Source of the DNA: Gordius sp. MW1
Taxonomy: Eukaryota > Nematomorpha > Gordioida > Gordea > Gordiidae
Direction of reading: 5' to 3'
NCBI GenBank assembly: GCA_964036665.1
Contig: OZ038528.1
Location: forward strand, 12,096,501-12,160,500
DNA: 64,000 bases
Shown here: in pieces, positions 1 through 11,329 of the stretch
Layout: each line of letters opens with the position of its first letter
How positions within the stretch are numbered: the first letter of the stretch is position 1
Made by a program: the position numbers and the translations under genes
The notes under the pieces: model-generated
Databases searched by the model: none
Told to the model about the DNA's origin: nothing
What the model saw: only the letters and a program-made list of their open reading frames with translations

Positions 1-180
1 CTTTTATATATTTTTTCATGCTCTTTCACATAGAATCGAAAAAAAATAATATTTTTACCTCAAAATTTTTCACATATTTTTCTTTGAACCGTATTCATCC
101 GAAGAAAGTTGTCGTTTTCAGACGTGGTTTCTATGATAAAAAGTAAAAATTTATCAGAATCAGAAAACTATTACTTTGAA

Positions 181-188
181 ATCATGAT
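181..188. other. 8-bp perfect palindrome (atcatgat) in the monomer
   Basis: The sequence atcatgat equals its own reverse complement. It lies immediately upstream of the two stem-loops and is present in most monomers; variants include atcaggat (near 4666 and 6735), a 3-bp loss giving atcatgcg (near 1617 and 2951) and atcataat (near 8453 and 14221). The function is unknown; it may be simple chance in an AT-rich repeat. Confidence 0.6.
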
Positions 189-193
189 CGCAT

Positions 194-219
194 AGTGCAT
201 TTTTGAAAAATTAAGCACT
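194..219. other. Dyad 1: bulged stem-loop, representative copy
   Basis: The arms agtgc (194-198) and gcact (215-219) are complementary, and inside them attttt (199-204) pairs with aaaaat (206-211) around a central G at 205. A 3-nt bulge, taa, lies at 212-214. This gives eleven possible base pairs. It occurs in nearly all full-length monomers. The common variants gcattc, gcaccc and gcagtc weaken only the outer end of the stem. Whether it extrudes as a cruciform or matters only in single-stranded DNA or RNA is not shown. Confidence 0.7.
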
Positions 220-222
220 CAC

Positions 223-249
223 GTTGCGATACAACAAACTAATCGCAAC
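223..249. other. Dyad 2: perfect 8-bp inverted repeat with 11-nt loop
   Basis: The sequence gttgcgat (223-230) and its exact reverse complement atcgcaac (242-249) flank the loop acaacaaacta. It starts three bases after dyad 1. Competing pairings exist: acaac in the loop with gttgt at 258-262, and caac at 246-249 with gttg at 258-261. The arms are kept in the great majority of monomers. Arm-breaking variants are few, for example gttgcgaa in the right-hand part of the array, gttgccat near 30049 and 32350, and atctcaac near 43570. Dyad symmetry is a known feature of many centromeric satellites that lack CENP-B boxes; that link is only an analogy here. Confidence 0.75.
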
Positions 250-689
250 AATAAAACGTTGTCTTTTGTCAAAATGATAGTTCTCGCAGCTTAAAACCTC
301 TTTTCGGAAGTCAATCGAGGATAATAGGATTCTCAAATTGGCCTACTTTTATATATTTTTTCATGCTCTTTCACATAGAATCAAAAAAAAAAATATTTTT
401 ACCTCAAAATTTTTCACATATTTTTCTTTGAACCGTATTCATCCGAAGAAAGTTGGCGTTTTCAGACGTGGTTTCCATGATAAAAAGTTAAAATTTATCA
501 GAATCAGAAAACTATTACTTTGAAATCATGATCGCATAGTGCATTTTTGAAAAATTAAGCACTCACGTTGCGATACAACAAACTAATCGCAACAATAAAA
601 CGTTGTCTTTTGTCAAAATGATAGTTCTCGCAGCTTAAAACCTCGTTTCGGAAGTCAATAGAGGATAATAGGATTCTCAAATTGGCCTA

Positions 690-1090
690 CTTTTATATAT
701 TTTTTCATGCTCTTTCACATAGAATCGAAAAAAATAAATATTTTTACCTAAAAAATTAAGCACTCACGTTGCGATACAACAAACTAATCGCAACAATAAA
801 ACGTTGTCTTTTGTCAAAATGATAGTTCTCGCAGCTTAAAACCTCTTTTCGGAAGTCAATAGAGGATAATAGGATTCTCAAATTGGCCTAATTTTATATA
901 TTTTTTCATGCTCTTTCACATAGAATCGAAAAAAATAAATATTTTTACCTGAAAAATTAAGCATTCACTTTGCGATACAACAAACTAATCGCAACAATAA
1001 AACGTTGTCTTTGTCAAAATGATAGTTCTCGCAGCTTAAAACCTCTTTTTTCGGAAGTCAATCGGATAATAGGATTCTCAAATTGGCTTA
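690..1090 (+). repeat. Two adjacent 200-bp truncated monomers
   Basis: Both monomers jump from consensus position 60 (acct) to about 205 (gaaaaatt), losing 144 bp. The first reads acctaaaaaatt and the second acctgaaaaatt, so they are not simply identical copies. The right breakpoint sits at the apex of dyad 1. The pair recurs at 2022-2424 within the second pentamer unit. Confidence 0.9.
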
Positions 1091-1775
1091 CTTTTATATA
1101 TTTTTTCATGCTCTTTCACATAGAATCGAAAAAAAAAATATTTTTACCTCTAAATTTTTCACATATTCCTCTTTGAACAGTATTCATCCGAAGAAAGTTG
1201 TCGTTTTCAGACGTGGTTTCCATGATAAAAAGTAAAAATTAATCAGAATCAGAAAACTATTACTTTGAAATCATGATCGCATAGTGCATTTTTGAAAAAT
1301 TAAGCACTCACGTTGCGATACAACAAACTAATCGCAACAATAAAACGTTGTCTTTTGTCAAAATGATAGTTCTCGCAGCTTATAACCTCGTTTCGGAAGT
1401 CAATAGAGGATAATAGGATTCTCAAATTGGCCTACTTTTATATATTTTTTCATGCTCTTTCACATAGAATCGAAAAAAATAAATATTTTTACCTCAAAAT
1501 TTTTCACATATTTTTCTTTAAACCGTATTCATCCGATGAAAGTTGTCGTTTTCCGACGTGGTTTCCATGAGAAAAAGTAAAAATTTATCAGAATCAAAAA
1601 ACTATTACTTTGAAATCATGCGCATAGTGCATTTTTGAAAAATTAAGCACTCACGTTGCGATACAACAAACTAATCGCAACAATAAAACGTTGTCTTGTC
1701 AAAATGATAGTTCTCGCAGCTTAAAACCTCGTTTCGGAAGTCAATAGAGGATAATAGGATTCTCAAATTGGCCTA

Positions 1776-2021
1776 CTTTTATATATTTTTTCATGCTCTT
1801 TCACATAGAATCGAAAAAAATAAATATTTTTACCTCAAAATTTTTCACATATTTTTCTTTCAACAGTATTCATCCGATGAAAGTTGTCGTTTTCAGACGT
1901 GGTTTCCATGATAAAAAGTAAAATTTTATCAGAATCAGAAAACTATTACTTTGAAATCATGATCGCATAAAACCTCTTTTCGGAAGTCAATCGAGGATAA
2001 TAGGATTCTCAAATTGGCTTA
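1776..2021 (+). repeat. Monomer with 99-bp deletion removing both dyads
   Basis: The sequence runs from gatcgcat (1961-1968) straight into aaaacctc, so consensus 194-292 is missing. The breakpoints share a 2-bp microhomology (ta). The removed segment begins at the 5' base of dyad 1 and includes all of dyad 2. The same junction is seen at 30361 and 32661 on a different variant background. Confidence 0.9.
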
Positions 2022-2424
2022 CTTTTATATATTTTTTCATGCTCTTTCACATAGAATCGAAAAAAATAAATATTTTTACCTAAAAAATTAAGCACTCACG
2101 TTGCGATACAACAAACTAATCGCAACAATAAAACGTTGTCTTTTGTCAAAATGATAGTTCTCGCAGCTTAAAACCTCTTTTCGGAAGTCAATAGAGGATA
2201 ATAGGATTCTCAAATTGGCCTACTTTTATATATTTTTTCATGCTCTTTCACATAGAATCGAAAAAAATAAATATTTTTACCTGAAAAATTAAGCATTCAC
2301 GTTGCGATACAACAAACTAATCGCAACAATAAAACGTTGTCTTTGTCAAAATGATAGTTCTCGCAGCTTAAAACCTCTTTTTTCGGAAGTCAATCGAGGA
2401 TAATAGGATTCTCAAATTGGCTTA
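2022..2424 (+). repeat. Duplicated pair of 144-bp-deleted monomers
   Basis: These are the counterparts of 690-1090, with the same two junctions (near 2081 and 2282). They are 201 and 202 bp long. They retain dyad 2 but lack the left half of dyad 1 and the T-rich and GC-richer blocks. Confidence 0.9.
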
Positions 2425-3454
2425 CTTTTATATATTTTTTCATGCTCTTTCACATAGAATCGAAAAAAAAAATATTTTTACCTCTAAATTTTTCACATAT
2501 TCCTCTTTGAACCGTATTCATCCGAAGAAAGTTGTCGTTTTCAGACGTGGTTTCCATGATAAAAAGTAAAAATTAATCAGAATCAGAAAACTATTACTTT
2601 GAAATCATGATCGCATAGTGCATTTTTGAAAAATTAAGCACTCACGTTGCGATACAACAAACTAATCGCAACAATAAAACGTTGTCTTTTGTCAAAATGA
2701 TAGTTCTCGCAGCTTATAACCTCGTTTCGGAAGTCAATAGAGGATAATAGGATTCTCAAATTGGCCTACTTTTATATATTTTTTCATGCTCTTTCACATA
2801 GAATCGAAAAAAATAAATATTTTTACCTCAAAATTTTTCACATATTTTTCTTTAAACCGTATTCATCCGATGAAAGTTGTCGTTTTCCGACGTGGTTTCC
2901 ATGAGAAAAAGTAAAAATTTATCAGAATCAAAAAACTATTACTTTGAAATCATGCGCATAGTGCATTTTTGAAAAATTAAGCACTCACGTTGCGATACAA
3001 CAAACTAATCGCAACAATAAAACGTTGTCTTGTCAAAATGATAGTTCTCGCAGCTTAAAACCTCGTTTCGGAAGTCAATAGAGGATAATAGGATTCTCAA
3101 ATTGGCCTACTTTTATATATTTTTTCATGCTCTTTCACATAGAATCGAAAAAAATAAATATTTTTACCTCAAAATTTTTCACATATTTTTCTTTCAACAG
3201 TATTCATCCGATGAAAGTTGTCGTTTTCAGACGTGGTTTCCATGATAAAAAGTAAAATTTTATCAGAATCAGAAAACTATTACTTTGAAATCATGATCGC
3301 ATAGTGCATTTTTGAAAAATTAAGCACTCACGTTGCGATACAACAAACTAATCGCAACAATAAAACGTTGTCTTTTGTCAAAATGATAGTTCTCGCAGCT
3401 TAAATCCTCTTTTCGGAAGTCAATCGAGGATAATAGGATTCTCAAATTGGCTTA
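2022..3454 (+). repeat. Pentamer unit, copy 2
   Basis: Monomers start at 2022, 2223, 2425, 2769 and 3110, with lengths 201, 202, 344, 341 and 345. It matches 690-2021 variant by variant, including the small losses atcatgcg and gttgtcttgtc in the fourth monomer, which is strong evidence of duplication as a block. The fifth monomer here is full length. Confidence 0.9.
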
Positions 3455-6400
3455 CTTTTATATATTTTTTTATGCTCTTTCATATAGAATCGAAAAAAAT
3501 AAATATTTTTACCTTAAAATTTTTCACATATTTTTCTTTGAACCGTATTCATCCGATGAAAGTTGTCGTTTTCAGACGTGGTTTCCATGATAAAAAGTAA
3601 AAATTTATCAGAATCAGAAAACTATTACTTTGAAATCATGATCGCATAGTGCATTTTTGAAAAATTAAGCACTCACGTTGCGATACAACAAACTAATCGC
3701 AACAATAAAACGTTGTCTTTTGTCAAAATGATAGTTCTCGCAGCTTAAATCCTCTTTTCGGAAGTCAATCGAGGATAATAGGATTCTCAAATTGGCCTAC
3801 TTTTATATATTTTTTCATGCTCTTTCACATAGAATCAAAAAAAAAATATTTTTACCTCAAAATTTTTCACATATTTTTCTTTGAACCGTATTCATCCGAT
3901 GAAAGTTGTCGTTTTCAGACGTGGTTTCCTTGATAAAAAGTAAAAATTTATCAGAATCAGAAAACTATTACTTTGAAATCATGATCGCATAGTGCATTTT
4001 TGAAAAATTAAGCACTCACGTTGCGATACAACAAACTAATCGCAACAATAAAACGTTGTCTTTTGTCAAAATGATAGTTCTCGCAGCTTAAAACCTCTTT
4101 TCGGAAGTCAATCGAGGATAATAGGATTTTCAAATTGGCCTACTTGTATATATTTTTTCATGCTCTTTCACATAGAATCAAAAAAAAATTATTTTTACCT
4201 CAAAATTTTTCACATATTTTTCTTTGAACAGTATTCATCCGATGAAAGTTGTCGTTTTCAGACGTGGTTTCCATGATAAAAAGTAAAAATTTATCAGAAT
4301 CAGAAAACTATTACTTTGAAATCATGATCGCATAGTGCATTTTTTAAAAATTAAGCACTCACGTTGCGATACAACAAACTAATCGCAACAATAAAACGTT
4401 GTCTTTTGTCAAAATGATAGTTCTCGCAGCTTAAAACCTCTTTTCGGAAGTCAATCGAGGATAATAGGATTCTCAAATTGTCCTACTTTTATATATTTTT
4501 TCATGCTCTTTCACATAGAATCAAAAAAAAAATATTTTTACCTTAAAAATTTTCACATATTTTTCTTTGAACCGTATTCATCCGATGAAAGTTGTCGTTT
4601 TCAGACGTGGTTTCCATGATAAAAAGTAAAAATTTATCAGAATCAGAAAACTATTACTTTGAAATCAGGATCGCATAGTGCATTTTTGAAAAATTAAGCA
4701 CTCACGTTGCGATACAACAAACTAATCGCAACAATAAAACGTTGTCTTTTGTCAAAATGATAGTTCTCGCAGCTTAAAACCTCTTTTCGGAAGTCAATCG
4801 AGGATAATAGGATTCTCAAATTGGCTTACTTTTATATATTTTTTCATGCTCTTTCACATAGAATCGAAAAAAATAAATATTTTTACCTTAAAATTTTTCA
4901 CATATTTTTCTTTGAACCGTATTCATCCGATGAAAGTTGTCGTTTTCAGACGTGGTTTCCATGATAAAAAGTAAAAATTTATCAGAATCAGAAAACTATT
5001 ACTTTGAAATCATGATCGCATAGTGCATTTTTGAAAAATTAAGCACTCACGTTGCGATACAACAAACTAATCGCAACAATAAAACGTTGTCTTTTGTCAA
5101 AATGATAGTTCTCGCAGCTTAAAACCTCTTTTCGGAAGTCAATCGAGGATAATAGGATTCTCAAATTGGCTTACTTTTATATATTTTTTTATGCTCTTTC
5201 ATATAGAATCGAAAAAAATAAATATTTTTACCTTAAAATTTTTCACATATTTTTCTTTGAACCGTATTCATCCAATGAAAGTTGTCGTTTTCAGACGTGG
5301 TTTCCATGATAAAAAGTAAAAATTTATCAGAATCAGAAAACTATTACTTTGAAATCATGATCGCATAGTGCATTTTTAAAAAATTAAGCACTCACGTTGC
5401 GATACAACAAACTAATCGCAACAATAAAACGTTGTCTTTTGTCAAAATGATAGTTCTCGCAGCTTAAAACCTCTTTTCGGAAGTCAATCGAGGATAATAG
5501 GATTCTCAAATTGGCCTACTTTTATATATTTTTTCATGCTCTTTCACATAGAATCAAAAAAAAAATATTTTTACCTCAAAATTTTTCACATATTTTTCTT
5601 TGAACCGTATTCATCCGAAGAAAGTTGTCGTTTTCAGACGTGGTTTCCATGATAAAAAGTAAAAATTTATCAGAATCAGAAAACTATTACTTTGAAATCA
5701 TGATCGCATAGTGCATTTTTAAAAAATTAAGCATTCACGTTGCGATACAACAAACTAATCGCAACAATAAAACGTTGTCTTTTGTCAAAATGATAGTTCT
5801 CGCAGCTTAAAACCTCTTTTCGTAAGTCAATAGAGGATAATAGGATTCTCAAATTGGCCTACTTTTATATATTTTTTCATGCTCTTTCACATAGAATCGA
5901 AAAAAATAAATATTTTTACCTCAAAATTTTTCACAAATTTTTCTTTCAACCGTATTCATCCGATGAAAGTTGTCGTTTTCAGACGTGGTTTCCATGATAA
6001 AAAGTAAAGATTTATCAGAATCAGAAAACTATTACTTTGAAATCATGATCGCATAGTGCATTTTTGAAAAATTAAGCACCCACGTTGCGATACAACAAAC
6101 TAATCGCAACAATAAAACGTTGTCTTTTGTCAAAATGATAGTTCTCGCAGCTTAAAACCTCTTTTCGGAAGTCAATCGAGGATAATAGGATTCTCAAATT
6201 GGCTTACTTTTATATATTTTTTTATGCTCTTTCATATAGAATCGAAAAAAATAAATATTTTTACCTTAAAATTTTTCACATATTTTTCTTTGAACAGTAT
6301 TCATCCGATGAAAGTTGTCGTTTTCAGACGTGGTTTCCATGATAAAAAGTAAAAATTTATCAGAATCAGAAAACTATTACTTTGAAATCATGATCGCATA

Positions 6401-8616
6401 GTGCATTTTTGAAAAATTAAGCACTCACGTTGCGATACAACAAACTAATCGCAACAATAAAACGTTGTCTTTTGTCAAAATGATAGTTCTCGCAGCTTAA
6501 AACCTCTTTTCGGAAGTCAATCGAGGATAATAGGATTCTCAAATTGGCTTACTTTTATATATTTTTTCATGCTCTTTCACATAGAATCGAAAAAAATAAA
6601 TATTTTTACCTTAAAATTTTTCACATATTTTTCTTTGAACCGTATTCATCCGATGAAAGTTGTCGTTTTCAGACGTGGTTTCCATGATAAAAAGTAAAAA
6701 TTTATCAGAATCAGAAAACTATTACTTTGAAATCAGGATCGCATAGTGCATTTTTGAAAAATTAAGCACTCACGTTGCGATACAACAAACTAATCGCAAC
6801 AATAAAACGTTGTCTTTTGTCAAAATGATAGTTCTCGCAGCTTAAAACCTCTTTTCGGAAGTCAATCGAGGATAATAGGATTCTCAAATTGGCTTACTTT
6901 TATATATTTTTTCATGCTCTTTCACATAGAATCGAAAAAAATAAATATTTTTACCTCAAAATTTTTCACAAATTTTTCTTTCAACCGTATTCATCCGATG
7001 AAAGTTGTCGTTTTCAGACGTGGTTTCCATGATAAAAAGTAAAGATTTATCAGAATCAGAAAACTATTACTTTGAAATCATGATCGCATAGTGCATTTTT
7101 TAAAAATTAAGCACTCACGTTGCGATACAACAAACTAATCGCAACAATAAAACGTTGTCTTTTGTCAAAATGATAGTTCTCGCAGCTTAAAACCTCTTTT
7201 CGGAAGTCAATCGAGGATAATAGGATTCTCAAATTGGCTTACTTTTATATATTTTTTTATGCTCTTTCATATAGAATCGAAAAAAATAAATATTTTTACC
7301 TTAAAATTTTTCACATATTTTTCTTTGAACCGTATTCATCCGATGAAAGTTGTCGTTTTCAGACGTGGTTTCCATGATAAAAAGTAAAAATTTATCAGAA
7401 TCAGAAAACTATTACTTTGAAATCATGATCGCATAGTGCATTTTTGAAAAATTAAGCACTCACGTTGCGATACAACAAACTAATCGCAACAATAAAACGT
7501 TGTCTTTTGTCAAAATGATAGTTCTCGCAGCTTAAAACCTCTTTTCGGAAGTCAATCGAGGATAATAGGATTCTCAAATTGGCCTACTTTTATATATTTT
7601 TTCATGCTCTTTCACATAGAATCAAAAAAAAAATATTTTTACCTCAAAATTTTTCACATATTTTTCTTTGAACCGTATTCATCCGAAGAAAGTTGTCGTT
7701 TTCAGACGTGGTTTCCATGATAAAAAGTAAAAATTTATCAGAATCAGAAAACTATTACTTTGAAATCATGATCGCATAGTGCATTTTTGAAAAATTAAGC
7801 ATTCACGTTGCGATACAACAAACTAATCGCAACAATAAAACGTTGTCTTTTGTCAAAATGATAGTTTTCGCAGCTTAAAACCTCTTTTCGGAAGTCAATA
7901 GAGGATAATAGGATTCTCAAATTGGCCTACTTTTATATATTTTTTCATGCTCTTTCACATAGAATCGAAAAAAATAAATATTTTTACCTCAAAATTTTTC
8001 ACAAATTTTTCTTTCAACCGTATTCATCCGATGAAAGTTGTCGTTTTAAGACGTGGTTTCCATGATAAAAAGTAAAGATTTATCAGAATCAGAAAACTAT
8101 TACTTTGAAATCATGATCGCATAGTGCATTTTTGAAAAATTAAGCACCCACGTTGCGATACAACAAACTAATCGCAACAATAAAACGTTGTCTTTTGTCA
8201 AAATGATAGTTCTCGCAGCTTAAAACCTCTTTTCGGAAGTCAATCGATGATAATAGGATTCTAAAATTGGCCTACTTTTATATATTTTTTCATGCTCTTT
8301 CACATAGAATCGAAAAAAATAAATATTTTTACCTCAAAATTTTTCACATATTTTTCTTTCAACCGTATTCATCCGATGAAAGTTGTCGTTTTCCGACGTG
8401 GTTTCCATGATAAAAAGTAATTTATCAGAATCAAAAAACTATTACTTTGAGATCATAATCGCATAGTGCATTTTTGAAAAATTAAGCACCCACGTTGCGA
8501 TTTAACAAACTAATCGCAACAATAAAACGTTGTCTTTTGTCAAAATGATAGTTCTCGCAGCTTAAAACCTCTTTTCGGAAGTCAATCGATGATCATAGGA
8601 TTCTCAAATTGGCCTA
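3455..8616 (+). repeat. Mosaic of 15 full-length monomers
   Basis: Monomers start at 3455, 3800, 4143, 4486, 4829, 5174, 5519, 5862, 6207, 6552, 6897, 7242, 7587, 7930 and 8275. Variants are shared at a spacing of about six monomers: the run at 5174-6206 matches 7242-8274 (offset 2068), and the rare atcaggat variant recurs at 4666 and 6735. The final monomers (7242-8616) are the same types as 13010-14384 and 22940-24314. No gene or unique sequence is present. Confidence 0.85.
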
Positions 8617-11329
8617 CTTTTATATATTTTTTTATGCTCTTTCACATAGAATCGAAAAAAATAAATATTTTTACCTTAAAATTTTTCACATATTTTTCTT
8701 TGAACCGTATTCATCCGATGAAAGTTGTCGTTTTCAGACGTGGTTTCCATGAGTAAAAATTTATCAGAATCAGAAAACTATTACTTTGAAATCATGATCG
8801 CATAGTGCATTTTTGAAAAATTAAGCACTCACGTTGCGATACAACAAACTAATCGCAACAATAAAACGTTGTCATTTGTCAAAATGATAGTTCTCGCAGC
8901 TTAAAACCTCTTTTCGGAAGTCAATCGAGGATAATAGGATTCTCAAATTGGCCTACTTTTATATATTTTTTCATGCTCTTTCACATAGAATCAAAAAAAA
9001 TAAAATATTTTTACCTCAAAATTTTTCACATATTTTTCTTTGAACCGTATTCATCCGATGAAAGTTGTCGTTTTCAGACGTGGTTTCCTTGATAAAAAGT
9101 AAAAATTTATCAGAATCAGAAAACTATTACTTTGAAATCATGATCGCATAGTGCATTTTTGAAAAATTAAGCGTTGCGATACAACAAACTAATCGCAACA
9201 ATAAAACGTTGTCTTTTGTCAAAATGATAGTTCTCGCAGCTTAAAACCTCTTTTCGGAAGTCAATCGAGGATAATAGGATTCTCAAATTGGCTTACTTTT
9301 ATATATTTTTTCATGCTCTTTCACATAGAATCGAAAAAAAATAATATTTTTACCTCAAAATTTTTCACATATTTTTCTTTGAACCGTATTCATCCGAAGA
9401 AAGTTGTCGTTTTCAGACGTGGTTTCCATGATAAAAAGTAAAAATTTATCAGAATCAGAAAACTATTACTTTGAAATCATGATCGCATAGTGCATTTTTG
9501 AAAAATTAAGCACTCACGTTGCGATACAACAAACTAATCGCAACAATAAAACGTTGTCTTTTGTCAAAATGATAGTTCTCGCAGCTTAAAACCTCTTTTC
9601 GGAAGTCAATCGAGGATAATAGGATTCTCAAATTGGCTTACTTTTATATATTTTTTCATGCTCTTTCACATAGAATCAAAAAAATAAATATTTTTACCTC
9701 AAAATATTTCACATATTTTTCTTTGAACCGTATTCATCCGATGAAAGTTGTCGTTTTCAGACGTGGTTTCCATGATAAAAAGTAAAAATTTATCAGAATC
9801 AGAAAACTATTACTTTGAAATCATGATCGCATAGTGCATTTTTGAAAAATTAAGCATTCACGTTGCGATACAACAAACTAATCGCAACAATAAAACGTTG
9901 TCTTTTGTCAAAATGATAGTTCTCGCAGCTTAAAACCTCTTTTCGGAAGTCAATAGAGGATAATAGGATTCTCAAATTGGCCTACTTTTATATATTTTTT
10001 TATTTTTACCTCAAAATTTTTCACAAATTTTTCTTTCAACCGTATTCATCCGATGAAAGTTGTCGTTTTCAGACGTGGTTTCCATGATAAAAAGTAAAGA
10101 TTTATCAGAATCAGAAAACTATTACTTTGAAATCATGATCGCATAGTGCATTTTTGAAAAATTAAGCACTCACGTTGCGATACAACAAACTAATCGCAAC
10201 AATAAAACGTTGTCTTTTGTCAAAATGATAGTTCTCGCAGCTTAAAACCTCTTTTCGGAAGTCAATCGAGGATAATAGGATTCTCAAATTGGCTTACTTT
10301 TATATATTTTTTTATGCTCTTTCATATAGAATCGAAAAAAATAAATATTTTTACCTTAAAATTTTTCACATATTTTTCTTTGAACCGTATTCATCCGATG
10401 AAAGTTGTCGTTTTCAGACGTGGTTTCCATGATAAAAAGTAAAAATTTATCAGAATCAGAAAACTATTACTTTGAAATCATGATCGCATAGTGCATTTTT
10501 GAAAAATTAAGCACTCACGTTGCGATACAACAAACTAATCGCAACAATAAAACGTTGTCTTTTGTCAAAATGATAGTTCTCGCAGCTTAAAACCTCTTTT
10601 CGGAAGTCAATCGAGGATAATAGGATTCTCAAATTGGCCTACTTTTATATATTTTTTCATGCTCTTTCACATAGAATCAAAAAAAAAATATTTTTACCTC
10701 AAAATTTTTCACATATTTTTCTTTGAACCGTATTCATCCGAAGAAAGTTGTCGTTTTCAGACGTGGTTTCCATGATAAAAAGTAAAAATTTATCAGAATC
10801 AGAAAACTATTACTTTGAAATCATGATCGCATAGTGCATTTTTGAAAAATTAAGCATTCACGTTGCGATACAACAAACTAATCGCAACAATAAAACGTTG
10901 TCTTTTGTCAAAATGATAGTTCTCGCAGCTTAAAACCTCTTTTCGGAAGTCAATAGAGGATAATAGGATTCTCAAATTGGCCTACTTTTATATATTTTTT
11001 CATGCTCTTTCACATAGAATCGAAAAAAATAAATATTTTTTCCTCAAAATTTTTCACAAATTTTTCTTTCAACCGTATTCATCCGATGAAAGTTGTCGTT
11101 TTAAGACGTGGTTTCCATGATAAAAAGTAAAGATTTATCAGAATCAGAAAACTATTACTTTGAAATCATGATCGCATAGTGCATTTTTGAAAAATTAAGC
11201 ACCCACGTTGCGATACAACAAACTAATCGCAACAATAAAACGTTGTCTTTTGTCAAAATGATAGTTCTCGCAGCTTAAAACCTCTTTTCGGAAGTCAATC
11301 GATGATAATAGGATTCTAAAATTGGCCTA
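8617..11329 (+). repeat. Nine-type HOR, unit 1 (8 monomers, 2713 bp)
   Basis: Monomers start at 8617, 8956, 9296, 9641, 9985, 10297, 10642 and 10985. Diagnostic marks in order are: catgagtaa (6-bp loss); tccttgat with aagcgttg (6-bp loss between the dyads); cgaaaaaaaataat; caaaatatttcac; a 33-bp deletion; catatagaa; gcattcac; and acaaattt with ttaagacg and cacccac. The ninth type (ttttccgacg with gtaatttatc), present in the next unit, is absent here. Confidence 0.9.
9985..10296 (+). repeat. 312-bp monomer with 33-bp deletion (unit 1)
   Basis: The leading T-run joins directly to tatttttacc, removing the segment with atgctctttcaca and the A-run. Both breakpoints fall in T-rich runs, consistent with slippage or microhomology-mediated loss. 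A full-length monomer with the same other variants (acaaattt, taaagattt) stands at 6897 and is a plausible parent type. Confidence 0.88.

Larger units (their letters stand above)
1..345 (+). repeat. Reference full-length satellite monomer (345 bp)
   Basis: This first monomer is full length and shares the consensus coordinate system, so positions quoted as consensus positions can be read directly on it. It has the A-run variant cgaaaaaaaataat rather than the commoner cgaaaaaaataaat, and a variant tctatgat where most copies have tccatgat. The 345-bp length is divisible by three, so a reading frame is kept from one 345-bp monomer to the next, but stop codons recur in every monomer in all frames I examined. 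Confidence 0.95.
1..689 (+). repeat. Left-edge monomers, no higher-order pattern
   Basis: Monomers start at 1 and 346 and are 345 and 344 bp. Both have the aagaaag variant at consensus 102-108, where most other copies have atgaaag. No gene or other feature is present. Confidence 0.9.
690..2021 (+). repeat. Pentamer unit, copy 1, with truncated monomers
   Basis: Monomers start at 690, 891, 1091, 1435 and 1776, with lengths 201, 200, 344, 341 and 246. The unit is repeated directly at 2022-3454 with an offset of 1332 bp, rising to 1334 bp after a 2-bp loss near 1063 (atcggat against atcgaggat). The last monomer has a 99-bp internal deletion that its counterpart at 3110 lacks, so that deletion happened after the duplication or was introduced by later exchange. 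Confidence 0.9.

Noticed and set aside
1-16. TATA-box-like motif (ttttatatatttt) in every monomer as a promoter
   Set aside because: It is expected in 30% G+C DNA and recurs with the monomer; no initiator, downstream gene or transcript evidence is visible.
121-135. acgtgg as a G-box or ABRE element
   Set aside because: A six-base match repeated with the monomer carries no information, and no gene lies nearby.
223-249. Dyad 2 as a transcription terminator or tRNA-like gene
   Set aside because: It has only an 8-bp stem with an 11-nt loop and no T-run directly after it, and no cloverleaf or box A/B pattern around it.
301-320. CENP-B box in the ttttcggaagtcaatcgagg segment
   Set aside because: It begins with ttcg as the box does, but the required central A and the CGGG core are not in place, and no other segment of the consensus fits better.
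338-523. Open frames of 60-76 codons, such as 338-523, 18725-18955, 41862-42083 and 55301-55507
   Set aside because: All are the same satellite segment read in one of its frames, broken differently by small indels. They encode low-complexity F/I/K/Y-rich strings and lack a consistent start; stops occur in every monomer. Nothing suggests coding.
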